From NCBI GenBank assembly GCA_963763115.1, contig CAVXNM010000049.1:1-64000 (forward strand): DNA of 64,000 bases, read 5' to 3'. The stretch is from CAVQCA01 sp963763115. GTDB taxonomy: Bacteria; Pseudomonadota; Gammaproteobacteria; UBA9214. The notes beneath the pieces are model-generated. The model was not told the origin of the DNA. It saw nothing but the letters and a program-made list of their open reading frames with translations, and did not search any database. A program made the position numbers and the translations under genes. Position 1 is the first letter of the stretch; each line of letters opens with the position of its first letter. Shown piece after piece: positions 1-9,406 of this stretch.

Positions 1-645
1 CACCGGGAAGGTGTCAAGGCGGTCAGACGCATTGTAGAGGCGTGCCGCAACAAGGGTATCAGTGTGCTGACACTGTTCGCTTTCAGCAGTGAAAACTGGC
101 GACGTCCAAGTGACGAGGTCGGCTGGCTGATGGACCTGTTCATTCACACACTGAAGAAAGAGATCGAGACGCTGCACAGTAATGATATCCGCGTACGTTT
201 CATCGGTGATCGCAGCGTTTTCCCGGCTGACTTGCGCGAACAGATCGCCCGGGCGGAGTCGAGGACCATGCTCAACCGGGGGCTCAACCTGGTGGTCGCC
301 GCAAACTACGGCGGTCATTGGGATATCACCCAGGCCTGTCGCACGCTGGCACAGCGCGTTGCTGACGAAGAAGTCGCACCCGGGGATATAACGCCCGGGA
401 TGATAGGCGAATACACATCCATGCCGGATCTGCCCGAACCCGACCTGTTTATCCGGACCGGAGGTGAGCAGCGGATCAGCAATTTCCTGTTATGGCAGCT
501 GGCCTATACGGAGCTGTATTTCACCGAAACTCTCTGGCCGGCCTTCGATGAAAAGGCACTCGATGACGCATTGCAGTCCTATGCCAGCCGGCAGCGCCGC
601 TTCGGCCGCACCGCAGAACAGGTGGAGCAGCTGAAGGGTGCTTAA
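1..645 (+). CDS. uppS: Undecaprenyl diphosphate synthase, 5' truncated by window edge
   Basis: Cis-prenyltransferase that extends farnesyl-PP with isopentenyl-PP to make the C55 carrier lipid for peptidoglycan and O-antigen; cytoplasmic, membrane-associated. The reading frame is open from base 1 and 214 residues are visible of a family length near 250. The missing N-terminus would hold the catalytic Asp. Visible family motifs are the HREG start of the first helix, SENWRRP, and the late RTGGEQRISNFLLW block that binds the incoming IPP pyrophosphate. The stop overlaps the cdsA start by 8 bases, so the two are translationally coupled. The uppS-cdsA-dxr-rseP-bamA order is the standard gammaproteobacterial one. 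Identity is secure; only the start lies outside the window. Confidence 0.96.
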   Translation, partial: HREGVKAVRRIVEACRNKGISVLTLFAFSSENWRRPSDEVGWLMDLFIHTLKKEIETLHSNDIRVRFIGDRSVFPADLREQIARAESRTMLNRGLNLVVAANYGGHWDITQACRTLAQRVADEEVAPGDITPGMIGEYTSMPDLPEPDLFIRTGGEQRISNFLLWQLAYTELYFTETLWPAFDEKALDDALQSYASRQRRFGRTAEQVEQLKGA

Positions 646-1456
646 GACACGCCTGGTCTCGGCAGCGATCATGGTGCCGCTCGTCGTGGGTGGTGTACTC
701 TATCTTCCCAATGCGGGTGTGGCGCTGGCGCTGGCGCTGGTCATGAGTGTCGGGTTGTGGGAATGGGGCGCAATGATCCCGCTGGGTTCCATGCCGGTGC
801 GTATCGCCTACCCGGCCGGAGTTGCTGCGCTCATGGCGCTTGCCTGGGCGGCGCCGCTCGACAGGGTCCTCGTGCCGTTTCTGCTGCTGGCGGTTATCTG
901 GTGGCTGACAGCCCTTTACTGGCTGGTGCACCCGGGCTTTGGTGCACAGTCGACACGCGCGGTGCGTGTACTCAAGGGGTGCGCCGGCATGCTGGTGATG
1001 CTGCCCTGCTGGGCGTCATTCGTCACCCTGCACGCTCGCGAGGATCATGGCCCTCTGATTACCCTGGCCTTGCTGGTCATGATCTGGCTGGCGGACAGTG
1101 GCGCCTATTTTGCCGGACAGCGGTGGGGCCGCACCAGGCTGGCACCGGTGATCAGCCCGGGCAAGACCTGGGAGGGTGTACTCGGCGGAATTGTCGCCAG
1201 CGCGATTGCCGTCCTGCTGGCCGGCTACTGGTACAGCCGCTCACTCGAGTGGACGCTCACCCTGGTGCCGGTCGCTCTGCTGGCGGTGATGTTTTCCATC
1301 GTGGGCGACCTGCTGGAGAGTTTGATGAAACGTCAAGCCGGTATCAAGGACAGCGGCAGCATCATTCCGGGACATGGGGGGGTGCTGGACCGGATCGACA
1401 GTTTGACGGCGGCTGCCCCGATGTTTCTTGCGGGTATGCTGTGGTACGGACTGTGA
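638..1456 (+). CDS. cdsA: Phosphatidate cytidylyltransferase
   Basis: Makes CDP-diacylglycerol from phosphatidic acid and CTP, the precursor of all bacterial phospholipids; integral inner-membrane enzyme. The 272-aa product is mostly hydrophobic helices. Near residues 228-254 it carries the full CDS-family signature, S-x-x-K-R-x4-K-D then PGHGGxxDRxD. The GTG start at 638 lies inside the end of uppS, typical of coupled genes, and matches the usual N-terminus MLKTRL. Length is close to the roughly 285 aa of E. coli CdsA. Nothing odd is seen. Confidence 0.96.
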   Translation: MLKTRLVSAAIMVPLVVGGVLYLPNAGVALALALVMSVGLWEWGAMIPLGSMPVRIAYPAGVAALMALAWAAPLDRVLVPFLLLAVIWWLTALYWLVHPGFGAQSTRAVRVLKGCAGMLVMLPCWASFVTLHAREDHGPLITLALLVMIWLADSGAYFAGQRWGRTRLAPVISPGKTWEGVLGGIVASAIAVLLAGYWYSRSLEWTLTLVPVALLAVMFSIVGDLLESLMKRQAGIKDSGSIIPGHGGVLDRIDSLTAAAPMFLAGMLWYGL

Positions 1457-1532
1457 CTCCGACCGATTCGGGGACCCCGTGCCTCGTCCACCGGCCCGTC
1501 CGGCATTGATTCGACCCGCATCCGGATCAGAC

Positions 1533-2741
1533 ATGACAGACAGGCATCCCGCAGGCATCACAATACTCGGAGCGACCGGCTCGATTGGCATGAGCACTCT
1601 GGATGTCGTCGCCCGCCACCCCGACCGGTTCCGGGTGGTAGCCCTCACGGCGCATACCGATGTCGACACTCTGGCCAGGCAATGCGAGCGGTTTCATCCG
1701 CACTTTGCCGTCATGGCCGACCCGTCGTCAGCCGAGCGTCTGCTAACCAGGCTCAGGGTACGCGCTCCGGAGGTTCAGGTCCTGGGGGGGCAGGAAGCGC
1801 TTGCGGAGGTCGCCGGCCTGGCGGATGCCGAGTACGTGATGGCCGCCATCGTCGGATCGGCCGGACTGTTGCCGACGCTGGCCGCGGCGGCCAGGGGAAA
1901 ACGCGTGTTGCTGGCTAACAAGGAATCGCTGGTTATGTCGGGCGCCCTGTTCATGCAGACTGTCAGGGACCATCATGCCACCCTGCTACCCATCGACAGC
2001 GAACACAATGCGCTGCTGCAGTGCATGCCGGACAACTATGCCACCGGGCAGACGCCACGCGGCGTGAAGAGCATCATGCTGACCGCCTCGGGTGGACCCT
2101 TCAGAAACACGCCGATGAGCAAGCTGGACAGGGTGACGCCTGAGCAGGCTTGCGCCCATCCCAACTGGGAGATGGGCCGCAAGATTTCCGTTGATTCGGC
2201 CACCATGATGAACAAGGGGCTGGAGGTCATCGAGGCGGGATGGCTGTTTGATCTCCCGATCGACAGGATTCATGTGGTCCTGCATCCGCAGAGCATCCTG
2301 CACTCCCTGGTGGAATACCAGGACGGCTCGATGTTGGCCCAGCTGGGGAATCCGGACATGCGCATACCGATCAGCCATGCGCTGGGATGGCCGGAGCGCA
2401 TCGAATCCGGCGCACAGCCGCTGGACCTGCCGGCCATCGGGATGCTGCAGTTCGAGCGCCCGGACCTGCATCGTTTTCCCTGTCTAGCGCTGGCAGGGCA
2501 GGCGTGGCGGACCGGAGGCACGGCACCGGCCATCCTCAATGCAGCCAACGAGGTCGCCGTGCAGGCCTTTCTTGACCGCACACTGGCCTTTACTTCCATA
2601 CCCTGCGTCATCGAACATGCCCTGGAGCACTGCGTTGTACACGAGGCTGGCACGCTGCAGACCATTCTCGAGGATGATGCCCTGGCGCGTGACCAGGCAT
2701 TGCGTTATCTCACCACCGGCATCGGCATGACTGCGCCATGA
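1533..2741 (+). CDS. dxr: 1-deoxy-D-xylulose 5-phosphate reductoisomerase
   Basis: Second enzyme of the MEP isoprenoid pathway; converts DXP to 2-C-methyl-D-erythritol 4-phosphate with NADPH. The frame is open further upstream, but ATG 1533 is chosen because it places the Rossmann motif ILGATGSIG ten residues in, as in the family, giving 402 aa (E. coli 398). Metal- and substrate-binding blocks are visible: LANKESLVM, PIDSEHNAL, the flexible-loop region with NWEMGRKIS, and STMMNKGLE-like STATMMNKG. It shares a 4-base ATGA overlap with rseP. The pathway partners ispD and ispF are at 22.5-23.7 kb. Confidence 0.95.
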   Translation: MTDRHPAGITILGATGSIGMSTLDVVARHPDRFRVVALTAHTDVDTLARQCERFHPHFAVMADPSSAERLLTRLRVRAPEVQVLGGQEALAEVAGLADAEYVMAAIVGSAGLLPTLAAAARGKRVLLANKESLVMSGALFMQTVRDHHATLLPIDSEHNALLQCMPDNYATGQTPRGVKSIMLTASGGPFRNTPMSKLDRVTPEQACAHPNWEMGRKISVDSATMMNKGLEVIEAGWLFDLPIDRIHVVLHPQSILHSLVEYQDGSMLAQLGNPDMRIPISHALGWPERIESGAQPLDLPAIGMLQFERPDLHRFPCLALAGQAWRTGGTAPAILNAANEVAVQAFLDRTLAFTSIPCVIEHALEHCVVHEAGTLQTILEDDALARDQALRYLTTGIGMTAP

Positions 2742-4108
2742 ACAGCCTGTTCATCTCCGTCATCGCGTTCATTGTCGCGATCGGGATACTCGTGACCGTC
2801 CATGAATTCGGTCATTTCTGGGTCGCCCGGAAGCTGGGGATAAAGGTCCTGCGGTTTTCCATCGGTTTCGGCAGGCCACTCTGGCGCCGCAACGTGGGTC
2901 ATGACGGAACCGAACTGGTTATCGCCGCGGTGCCGCTCGGCGGCTACGTGAAGATGCTTGATGAGCGGGAGGGTGAAGTTGCCCCGGGTGACCTGCACCG
3001 CGCATTCAACCGCCAGCCGCTCGCCACGCGCAGTGCCGTGGTTGCCGCCGGCCCGATTTTCAATTTCCTGTTCGCCATACTTGCCTACTGGGTGATGTAC
3101 GCGAGCGGTGTTCCCGGAATGCGTCCGGTCATTGGCGAAGTGATCCCGGACAGCCCTGCGGAAACAGCCGGTTTTGTGGCCGGTGACGAGATACTGGCAA
3201 TACAGGGCAAGCCGACACCCAGCTGGGAATCGGCTGTCCTGACCCTGCTGGATGCCGGTCTGGATGAACCGGCAACGTTTCCGGTCAGCATCCGGGACGC
3301 GAACGGACAGGAGAAGAAACTGCAGGTTGCCCTTGATGCGTCGACCCGGCTGCTGGGCAAGGGTAACCTGCTGGAGAATTTCGGTATCAAACCCTGGCAC
3401 CCGGTCTATCCGGCTCTCATTGACAGGCTCGAACCGGACAGTCCGGCAGAACGGGCCGGCATGCTGGCGGGGGACCTTGTGCTGACGGCCGACGGGTCGA
3501 CCATCGGGGACTGGAACCAGTGGGTTGATTATGTCCGCGCCAGGCCCGGGCGGACGATTGCCGTGCAGGTCCGGCGCGGAGATACACTGGTGTCTCTCAG
3601 CCTGACACCGGAAGCGCTCGAGGAAGACGACGGGACGGTCGGGCGTATCGGTGCCTACGTCCGGCTTCAGGATAATGATCAGCATGTTACAATGCGTGTC
3701 GTTGTGCGCTACGGTCTGATCGGGGCCATGCCGGTGGCTCTGGGGAAGACCTGGGAGATGACGACGCTGACGCTGCGGACCCTGTGGAAAATGGTCACAG
3801 GAGGTGCATCGATCGAGAACCTGAGCGGGCCGATCAGCATTGCCCGCTATGCCGGTCAGTCAGCGGTGCTTGGGATCTCCGCCTTTCTGGGCTTTCTGGC
3901 CGTCGTCAGTGTCAGCCTGGCGGTGCTGAACCTGCTGCCTGTCCCGGTACTCGATGGCGGACACCTGATGTATTACCTGATTGAAGTGGTGAAAGGGAGT
4001 CCTGTTTCCGAAGCGGCACAGCTACTCGGTCAGCGGATTGGAATCATCCTCCTGCTGATGCTGATGTCGCTGGCGTTTTATAACGATCTGGCGCGCCTGT
4101 TCACATGA
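2738..4108 (+). CDS. rseP: Site-2 intramembrane zinc metalloprotease
   Basis: Inner-membrane protease that cuts anti-sigma factor RseA inside the membrane after DegS, releasing sigma-E, and clears remnant signal peptides. 456 aa. The first membrane segment carries the zinc motif HEFGH at residues 22-26. Two PDZ domains follow, with repeated DSPAExAG patterns near residues 135-150 and 230-245. The C-terminal membrane segment has LNLLPVPVLDGGHL, the third metal-ligand motif of the family. The start overlaps dxr by 4 bases. It sits directly upstream of bamA, an outer-membrane assembly gene normally under sigma-E control. Confidence 0.96.
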   Translation: MNSLFISVIAFIVAIGILVTVHEFGHFWVARKLGIKVLRFSIGFGRPLWRRNVGHDGTELVIAAVPLGGYVKMLDEREGEVAPGDLHRAFNRQPLATRSAVVAAGPIFNFLFAILAYWVMYASGVPGMRPVIGEVIPDSPAETAGFVAGDEILAIQGKPTPSWESAVLTLLDAGLDEPATFPVSIRDANGQEKKLQVALDASTRLLGKGNLLENFGIKPWHPVYPALIDRLEPDSPAERAGMLAGDLVLTADGSTIGDWNQWVDYVRARPGRTIAVQVRRGDTLVSLSLTPEALEEDDGTVGRIGAYVRLQDNDQHVTMRVVVRYGLIGAMPVALGKTWEMTTLTLRTLWKMVTGGASIENLSGPISIARYAGQSAVLGISAFLGFLAVVSVSLAVLNLLPVPVLDGGHLMYYLIEVVKGSPVSEAAQLLGQRIGIILLLMLMSLAFYNDLARLFT

Positions 4109-4124
4109 TGTCGTTTCGGTGTCG

Positions 4125-6413
4125 ATGCGTACAGCTGCCATGAGGACCTTTATCCGGATAGTGTTGTTGTCCCTGCTGCTGTGCGGGTCAGCCAGGGCTT
4201 TCGAGGCATTTGAAGTCACCGACATACGTGTCGAGGGACTGGAACGTATTTCTCCCGGCACGGTGTTCAACTATCTGCCCATCAAGGTCGGCGACACGGT
4301 TGACTCCGATGACACGGTCAATGCGGTCAAAACCCTCTTCAAGACGGGATTCTTCAGTGACATACGCATAGAACGCGATGGAAGCGTCCTGGTCGTCTAT
4401 GTCAAGGAGCGCGCAGCGATCAGCAGCATCAAGATTACCGGTAACAAGGACCTGGAGACGGACAAGCTGCTCGAGGGCCTTAAGGATATCGGCCTCGCCG
4501 AGGGGCGGGTGTTTGACCGTTCCCTGCTGGACAAGGTGGAACAGGAGCTTCGGCGCCAGTATTTCAGCCGCGGGAAATATGCGGTCCAGATAAAGACGAC
4601 CATCACGCCGTTGGAGCGTAACCGCGTCGGTATCCTGATCGACATCTCGGAAGGCGAGGCTGCCCGTATCAAACAGATCAACATCGTCGGAAATCACACG
4701 TTCACGGACAAGGAGTTGCGCAAGGGTTTCACCCTGGACACCCCGTCCTTCCTGTCATTCATCACCAAGAACGACCAGTATTCAAAGCAGAAGCTTTCGG
4801 CTGACCTGGAAATCCTGCGATCCTATTACCTCGATAGGGGCTATCTCAATTTCAATATCCTCTCGACGCAGGTATCGATCACGCCGGACAAGAAGGACAT
4901 TTACATAACGATCAATATTTCCGAGGGGGATCAGTTCAGGATCAAGGAGGTCACCCTCTCCGGTGAGCTGGTGCTCAAGCCGGAGGAGTTGTTCCCCCTA
5001 GTAAAGATTAATCCGGATGATGTGTTCTCGCGCAAACGCGTCACGGAGGCGGTTGATCGCATCAGCGCGAAACTGGGTGACCAGGGCTACGCCTTCGCCA
5101 ATGTCAACACCGTGCCCGATGTCAACGAGTCAGACAGGCTGGTCACCCTGGCGTTTATCGTCGACCCCGGCAAGCGGGTCTATGTTCGGCGCGTGAATGT
5201 TAAGGGAAATATCACCACCCGCGACGAGGTCCTGCGCCGCGAGATGCGGCAGATGGAAGCCGGCTGGTTTTCGGCGGAAAAGGTCGAACGTTCCCGCACC
5301 CGCCTGCAGAAGCTGGGTTTCTTTGAGGACGTCAACGTGGAAACCCCGGCAGTGCCCGGCACCACGGACCAGGTCGACGTCAATTACTCGGTGACCGAGA
5401 CCTCTTCGGGTAACATTACCGCGGGCGCCGGTTACTCGCAGACATCGGGTATCCTGTTCAACGCAAGTATATCGCAGGACAACTTCCTCGGCAGCGGCAA
5501 GCGTGTCAGCTTCACCTTCAACAACAGCAAGGTCACGACGATTTACAATTTCTATTACACCGATCCGTATTACACCATCAACGGAGTCAGCCGGGGTTTC
5601 GGTCTGTTCTACAAGAAGACGGATGCCGACCAGGCGAATATCTCCAGCTACACAACCGATACCTACGGCGCCAATGTCAACTATGGCATCCCCATAAACG
5701 AGTTCGACACCATACGTGTGTCGCCGGAATTCGAGAATCTGAAGCTGAAAGAGACCAGCGAATCGCCGAACGAGGTGATAGACTTCATCGACCAGCATGG
5801 CAACGATTACAACACGGTCAAACTGACCGGCAGCTGGGCTCATGACACGCGCAACAAGGCGCTTTTCGCCGATGATGGCGGCTTGCAGAGTGTTTCCGTA
5901 GCGACCACCGTGCCGGGTCCCGGCCTTCAATATTACAAGCTGGGCTACGACCAGCGACGCTACGTGCCGCTGACCAAGGATCTGACCCTGTCCATGCACG
6001 CCCAGCTGGGTTATGGCGACGGCTACGGCGACTATAACAACCTGCCGTTCTTCGAAAACTATTTTGCCGGCGGGGTACGCTCGGTGCGTGGTTTCGAGGA
6101 TAATACCCTGGGCCCGACCGACTCGAAGGGCAACCCGATCGGCGGCAGCGTCCAGCTCGTCGGCGGCGCTGAAGTGCTGTTTCCGATACCGTTCGTGGAG
6201 GGTACCAAGTCGTTCCGTCTGGGGACCTTCTTCGATATCGGCAATGTCTATTCGGACGTCGCCAGTTTCGATGCAACGGAACTGCGCTATTCGGTCGGCG
6301 TGTCGTCATTATGGATATCGCCCCTGGGGCCGCTCGCGATAAGTCTGGGATTCCCGCTTAACGCAAAGTCGAGTGATAATGTGCAGAACTTCCAGTTTAC
6401 TGTCGGGTTCTGA
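4125..6413 (+). CDS. bamA: Outer membrane protein assembly factor BamA
   Basis: Core of the BAM complex, which folds beta-barrel proteins into the outer membrane. About 762 aa. A signal peptide ends near GSARA-FEAFEV. Five POTRA repeats occupy roughly residues 20-420, recognisable by recurrent G-(N)-(x)T/RDxVLR patterns. The C-terminal half is a beta-barrel ending in the aromatic FQFTVGF. The conserved barrel motif VRGFED is present near residue 655. Candidate starts are GTG 4119, ATG 4125 and ATG 4140; ATG 4125 or 4140 gives the best signal peptide. Skp, its periplasmic chaperone, follows 30 bases downstream. Confidence 0.95.
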   Translation: MRTAAMRTFIRIVLLSLLLCGSARAFEAFEVTDIRVEGLERISPGTVFNYLPIKVGDTVDSDDTVNAVKTLFKTGFFSDIRIERDGSVLVVYVKERAAISSIKITGNKDLETDKLLEGLKDIGLAEGRVFDRSLLDKVEQELRRQYFSRGKYAVQIKTTITPLERNRVGILIDISEGEAARIKQINIVGNHTFTDKELRKGFTLDTPSFLSFITKNDQYSKQKLSADLEILRSYYLDRGYLNFNILSTQVSITPDKKDIYITINISEGDQFRIKEVTLSGELVLKPEELFPLVKINPDDVFSRKRVTEAVDRISAKLGDQGYAFANVNTVPDVNESDRLVTLAFIVDPGKRVYVRRVNVKGNITTRDEVLRREMRQMEAGWFSAEKVERSRTRLQKLGFFEDVNVETPAVPGTTDQVDVNYSVTETSSGNITAGAGYSQTSGILFNASISQDNFLGSGKRVSFTFNNSKVTTIYNFYYTDPYYTINGVSRGFGLFYKKTDADQANISSYTTDTYGANVNYGIPINEFDTIRVSPEFENLKLKETSESPNEVIDFIDQHGNDYNTVKLTGSWAHDTRNKALFADDGGLQSVSVATTVPGPGLQYYKLGYDQRRYVPLTKDLTLSMHAQLGYGDGYGDYNNLPFFENYFAGGVRSVRGFEDNTLGPTDSKGNPIGGSVQLVGGAEVLFPIPFVEGTKSFRLGTFFDIGNVYSDVASFDATELRYSVGVSSLWISPLGPLAISLGFPLNAKSSDNVQNFQFTVGF

Positions 6414-6443
6414 TGCGCAAACAGGCAACATTGGAGAACTAGC

Positions 6444-6953
6444 TTGAACATATACAGACCAGCACAATCGATGGCGGTAATTACCGCTGCGGCACTCATC
6501 TTCAGCGGCAGCGTTCTCGCGGAAACGAAAATTGGTTTCGTCGACACGGCAAAGCTGATGGAGGCCGCGCCCCAGGTAAAATCCGCACAAGCCAAGATCG
6601 AATCGGAATTTGCCCCCAGGGAAAAGGAACTCGTGGCCCTGCAACAGCAAATACGCACGCTGGAAGACCGCATATCGCGTGACGGCAGTGTCATGAGCGA
6701 GACCGAGAGTTCCAAGCTGGAGCGCGACGTGCTCGCCAAGCGTCGCGACCTCAAGCGCAGTCAGGAGGAATTTCGCGACGACCTCAACATCAGGCGCAAC
6801 GAGGTGCTGGCGAAACTGCAGAAGGATATCTATGATGTGGTCGTCGCTTTCGCCAAGGAGCAAAACTTCGATCTGATTCTGACGCAGGGCGTGGTCTATT
6901 CGAGCGGCAAGGTCGATGTAACCGAAAGCGTGCTGAAGAAGCTCAAACAGTGA
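6444..6953 (+). CDS. skp: Periplasmic chaperone Skp/OmpH
   Basis: Holds unfolded outer-membrane proteins in the periplasm and hands them to BamA. 169 aa. A signal peptide ends in GSVLA-ET. The mature start KIGFVDTAKLM is typical, followed by a long charged coiled-coil region (about residues 45-125) that forms the tentacle of the trimer, and a C-terminal strand FDLILTQGVVYSS that closes the body. The start is TTG 6444, with GGAGAAC about 6 bases before it serving as ribosome binding site; no in-frame ATG would keep the signal peptide. It lies between bamA and lpxD as in most gammaproteobacteria. Confidence 0.93.
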   Translation: MNIYRPAQSMAVITAAALIFSGSVLAETKIGFVDTAKLMEAAPQVKSAQAKIESEFAPREKELVALQQQIRTLEDRISRDGSVMSETESSKLERDVLAKRRDLKRSQEEFRDDLNIRRNEVLAKLQKDIYDVVVAFAKEQNFDLILTQGVVYSSGKVDVTESVLKKLKQ

Positions 6954-7003
6954 CCGGAGCCGGACACAGCGACGCGCCTCCGAACCTGTAAGGATGCGAC
7001 GGG

Positions 7004-8032
7004 ATGGACCTTGTCCTGGGCGAGCTGGCGGGCAGGTTAGGGGGTGAATTGCGTGGCGACCCCGACTGCATGATCAATTCGGTCGCGACTCTCCAGCGAG
7101 CGGGACAGGGTGCCATCAGCTTTCTGGCGAACAGGTCCTACCGGAAATATCTGACTGCCACGCGCGCCTCGGCCGTCATCCTGGAGGCGGTGTTCGCCGA
7201 TGAGTGTCCAACGGCGACGATAACCGTTGCAAACCCCTACGCCGCGTATGCGCGGGCCGCTTCGCTGTTGACAGCATCGCCGGTCAGACGATGCGGCGTC
7301 CATCCGAGTGCGGTCATCGGCGCGGGCTGCGAAATCGCTCCGTCTGCCTGGGTGGGTCCGCATTGCATCATCGACGACGGCGTGACCATTGCTGCAGGCG
7401 TTCAGCTGTCCGGCGCCTGTTGCATAGGGAGGGACAGCCGCATCGGTGCTGACTGCGTTATTCATGCCAATGTGGTCATCTGTGACGGAGTGAGGATCGG
7501 CGAGCGTGTGGTGCTCCACCCCGGCGTGGTGATCGGCAGTGATGGTTTCGGTCTGGCGAATGAACAAGGCCACTGGTTGAAAGTGCCGCAACTGGGGAGC
7601 GTCCTTATCGGTAACGACGTCGAGGTCGGCGCCGGTACTACCATAGATCGCGGCTCTCTTGACGACACCCTGATCGCGGATGGCGTGAAGCTGGATAACC
7701 AGGTCCGTGTTGCCCACAATGTCCGGATAGGCGCGCATACGGCGATAGCCGCATGCGCGGGCATTTCGGGCAGTGCCAGTATCGGCTGTCATTGCAGAAT
7801 CGGGGGCGGGGCAGGCATCCTTGGTCACCTTGAAATTACCGACCATGTCGTCATCACCGCCATGAGCCTGGTGACAAAATCGATCACCTGTCCCGGGGTG
7901 TATTCATCCGGTGTGCCTGCGCAGGAGAATGCGCTATGGAACAGGAATAATGCCCGCCTCAGGCGTCTGGACAGACTGGTAAGGAAGATTCGAAAGATCG
8001 AGCGGCAGTTTGCGCCGTTGGCAACTGACTGA
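7004..8032 (+). CDS. lpxD: UDP-3-O-(3-hydroxyacyl)glucosamine N-acyltransferase
   Basis: Third committed step of lipid A synthesis: adds the second hydroxyacyl chain from ACP to the glucosamine nitrogen. 342 aa, matching E. coli (341). The N-terminal uridine-binding domain (about 1-100) holds AISFLANRSYRKYL. It is followed by hexapeptide repeats of the left-handed beta-helix ([LIV]-G-x4 pattern, residues 105-290) including the conserved HPGVVIGSDGFG. The catalytic His lies in the VAHNVRIG region. The C-terminal helix contains the basic RRLDRLVRKIRKIE. First of the lpxD-fabZ-lpxA-lpxB operon. Confidence 0.95.
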   Translation: MDLVLGELAGRLGGELRGDPDCMINSVATLQRAGQGAISFLANRSYRKYLTATRASAVILEAVFADECPTATITVANPYAAYARAASLLTASPVRRCGVHPSAVIGAGCEIAPSAWVGPHCIIDDGVTIAAGVQLSGACCIGRDSRIGADCVIHANVVICDGVRIGERVVLHPGVVIGSDGFGLANEQGHWLKVPQLGSVLIGNDVEVGAGTTIDRGSLDDTLIADGVKLDNQVRVAHNVRIGAHTAIAACAGISGSASIGCHCRIGGGAGILGHLEITDHVVITAMSLVTKSITCPGVYSSGVPAQENALWNRNNARLRRLDRLVRKIRKIERQFAPLATD

Positions 8033-8099
8033 GGCGGCGCACCCGGTGTCGCAGCGATGCTGCAGGGAGCCAACAACAACTCATACAGGATGACACCCG

Positions 8100-8546
8100 A
8101 TGCCCATGGATATAAATGACATACTCAGGCATTTGCCGCACCGCTATCCCTTTCTGCTGATCGACCGGGTGATTGAATTTAACAAGGGCGAATCACTCAC
8201 CGGCATCAAGAATGTTAGCTATAACGAACCGTTCTTTCAGGGCCACTTCCCGCAGCGTCCGGTCATGCCGGGGGTGCTGATCCTGGAGGCCATGGCGCAG
8301 GCGACCGGTCTGCTGGCATTCCGTACGCTGGAAAATACGGCTGACCGGAACACGCTCTACTTTCTGGTCGGCATGGACAGGGTACGTTTCAAGCGTCCCG
8401 TGGAGCCCGGCGACCAGCTGCTGCTCTCCGCCCGGCTGCTGAAGATGAAACGCGGCATCTGGATGTTCGACTGCGATGCCCGGGTGGATGGCGCTATCGC
8501 CGCCTCGGCTGAAATCATGTGTACCGAGAGGGACATCAACACTTGA
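8100..8546 (+). CDS. fabZ: 3-hydroxyacyl-ACP dehydratase FabZ
   Basis: Dehydrates beta-hydroxyacyl-ACP in fatty-acid elongation, and competes with LpxA/LpxD for hydroxyacyl-ACP, which explains its position in this operon. 148 aa, hotdog fold. Catalytic His is in LPHRYPFLLIDR (about residue 12-23). The catalytic Glu is in the central helix MPGVLILEAMAQ, preceded by the conserved FFQGHFP. The stop codon TGA overlaps the likely TTG start of lpxA by four bases (TTGA). Confidence 0.96.
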   Translation: MPMDINDILRHLPHRYPFLLIDRVIEFNKGESLTGIKNVSYNEPFFQGHFPQRPVMPGVLILEAMAQATGLLAFRTLENTADRNTLYFLVGMDRVRFKRPVEPGDQLLLSARLLKMKRGIWMFDCDARVDGAIAASAEIMCTERDINT

Positions 8547-9313
8547 TCGATCAACGGGCGGTTGTCGACCGCGCTGCCGAACTTGCCGGGGATGTCAGTG
8601 TCGGAGCCTTTTCGGTGATCGGTCCCGGTGTCGTCCTCGGTCAGGGAACCTGGATCGGCCCGCATGTCGTGATCAACGGCCCGACGCAGATCGGGAAGGA
8701 AAACAGGATTCACCAGTTCGCCTCGATCGGCGATGCACCGCAGGACAAGAAGTATTCAGGGGAGCCGACGCGGCTCGAGATAGGTGACCGTAATGTGATC
8801 CGCGAGTATGTCACCATCAACCGCGGCACGCTCCAGTACGGGGGCGTAACGCGTCTTGGTGACGAGAACTGGATCATGACCCATGCACATATTGCGCATG
8901 ACTGCCAGGTGGGTAACCGGACCGTATTCGCCAACGGCGCGTCCCTGGCGGGTCATGTCAGCGTCGATGACTGCGCAACCCTCGGCGGTTATACGCTCGT
9001 GCACCAGTTCTGCGCTATCGGAGCGCATGCCTTCTGTGCATTCGGCAGTGTCATCAATAAGGATGTGCCTCCCTTCGTGACGGTAACCGGAAACCCGGCG
9101 CGAAACTCCGGACTGAATGCCGAGGGCCTGCGCCGCCATGGCTTCCCCGATGCGACCCGCAAGGCATTGCAACAGGCTTACAGGACCCTTTACCGGTCCA
9201 ACCTATCGCTGCAGGCGGCGTTGCAGCGCCTGCAGGACCAGTCCCGGCAGGATGAGGCGGTCGCCGTGCTGGCCGCGTTTGTCGAGCACGCAAAACGCGG
9301 CATCGTGCGGTAA
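8543..9313 (+). CDS. lpxA: UDP-N-acetylglucosamine O-acyltransferase
   Basis: First step of lipid A synthesis: transfers a hydroxyacyl chain from ACP to the 3-OH of UDP-GlcNAc. The open frame extends to an ATG at 8519 inside fabZ, but TTG 8543 is preferred because it gives the family N-terminus (I)IDxxAVVD and a 256-aa product (E. coli 262). Hexapeptide repeats form the beta-helix (residues 5-180). The catalytic His is in AHIAHDCQVGN, and TVTGNPARNSGLN is the family's acyl-chain region. The C-terminal helical domain follows. Overlap with fabZ suggests coupled translation. Confidence 0.94.
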   Translation: MIDQRAVVDRAAELAGDVSVGAFSVIGPGVVLGQGTWIGPHVVINGPTQIGKENRIHQFASIGDAPQDKKYSGEPTRLEIGDRNVIREYVTINRGTLQYGGVTRLGDENWIMTHAHIAHDCQVGNRTVFANGASLAGHVSVDDCATLGGYTLVHQFCAIGAHAFCAFGSVINKDVPPFVTVTGNPARNSGLNAEGLRRHGFPDATRKALQQAYRTLYRSNLSLQAALQRLQDQSRQDEAVAVLAAFVEHAKRGIVR

Positions 9314-9406
9314 CCATGTTGTTGTCCTTCCCGAATGCAATCGGTAAGTTGAGCGCAACAAGGCTTGGCAGCCTCAATCGTCGATTTCAGGAAACCCGTT
9401 GTAGTC

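Noticed and set aside
521..931. Minus-strand open frame of 136 codons inside uppS/cdsA
   Set aside because: It is antisense to two certain genes; composition is the Arg/His/Gln-rich pattern typical of a GC-rich shadow frame.
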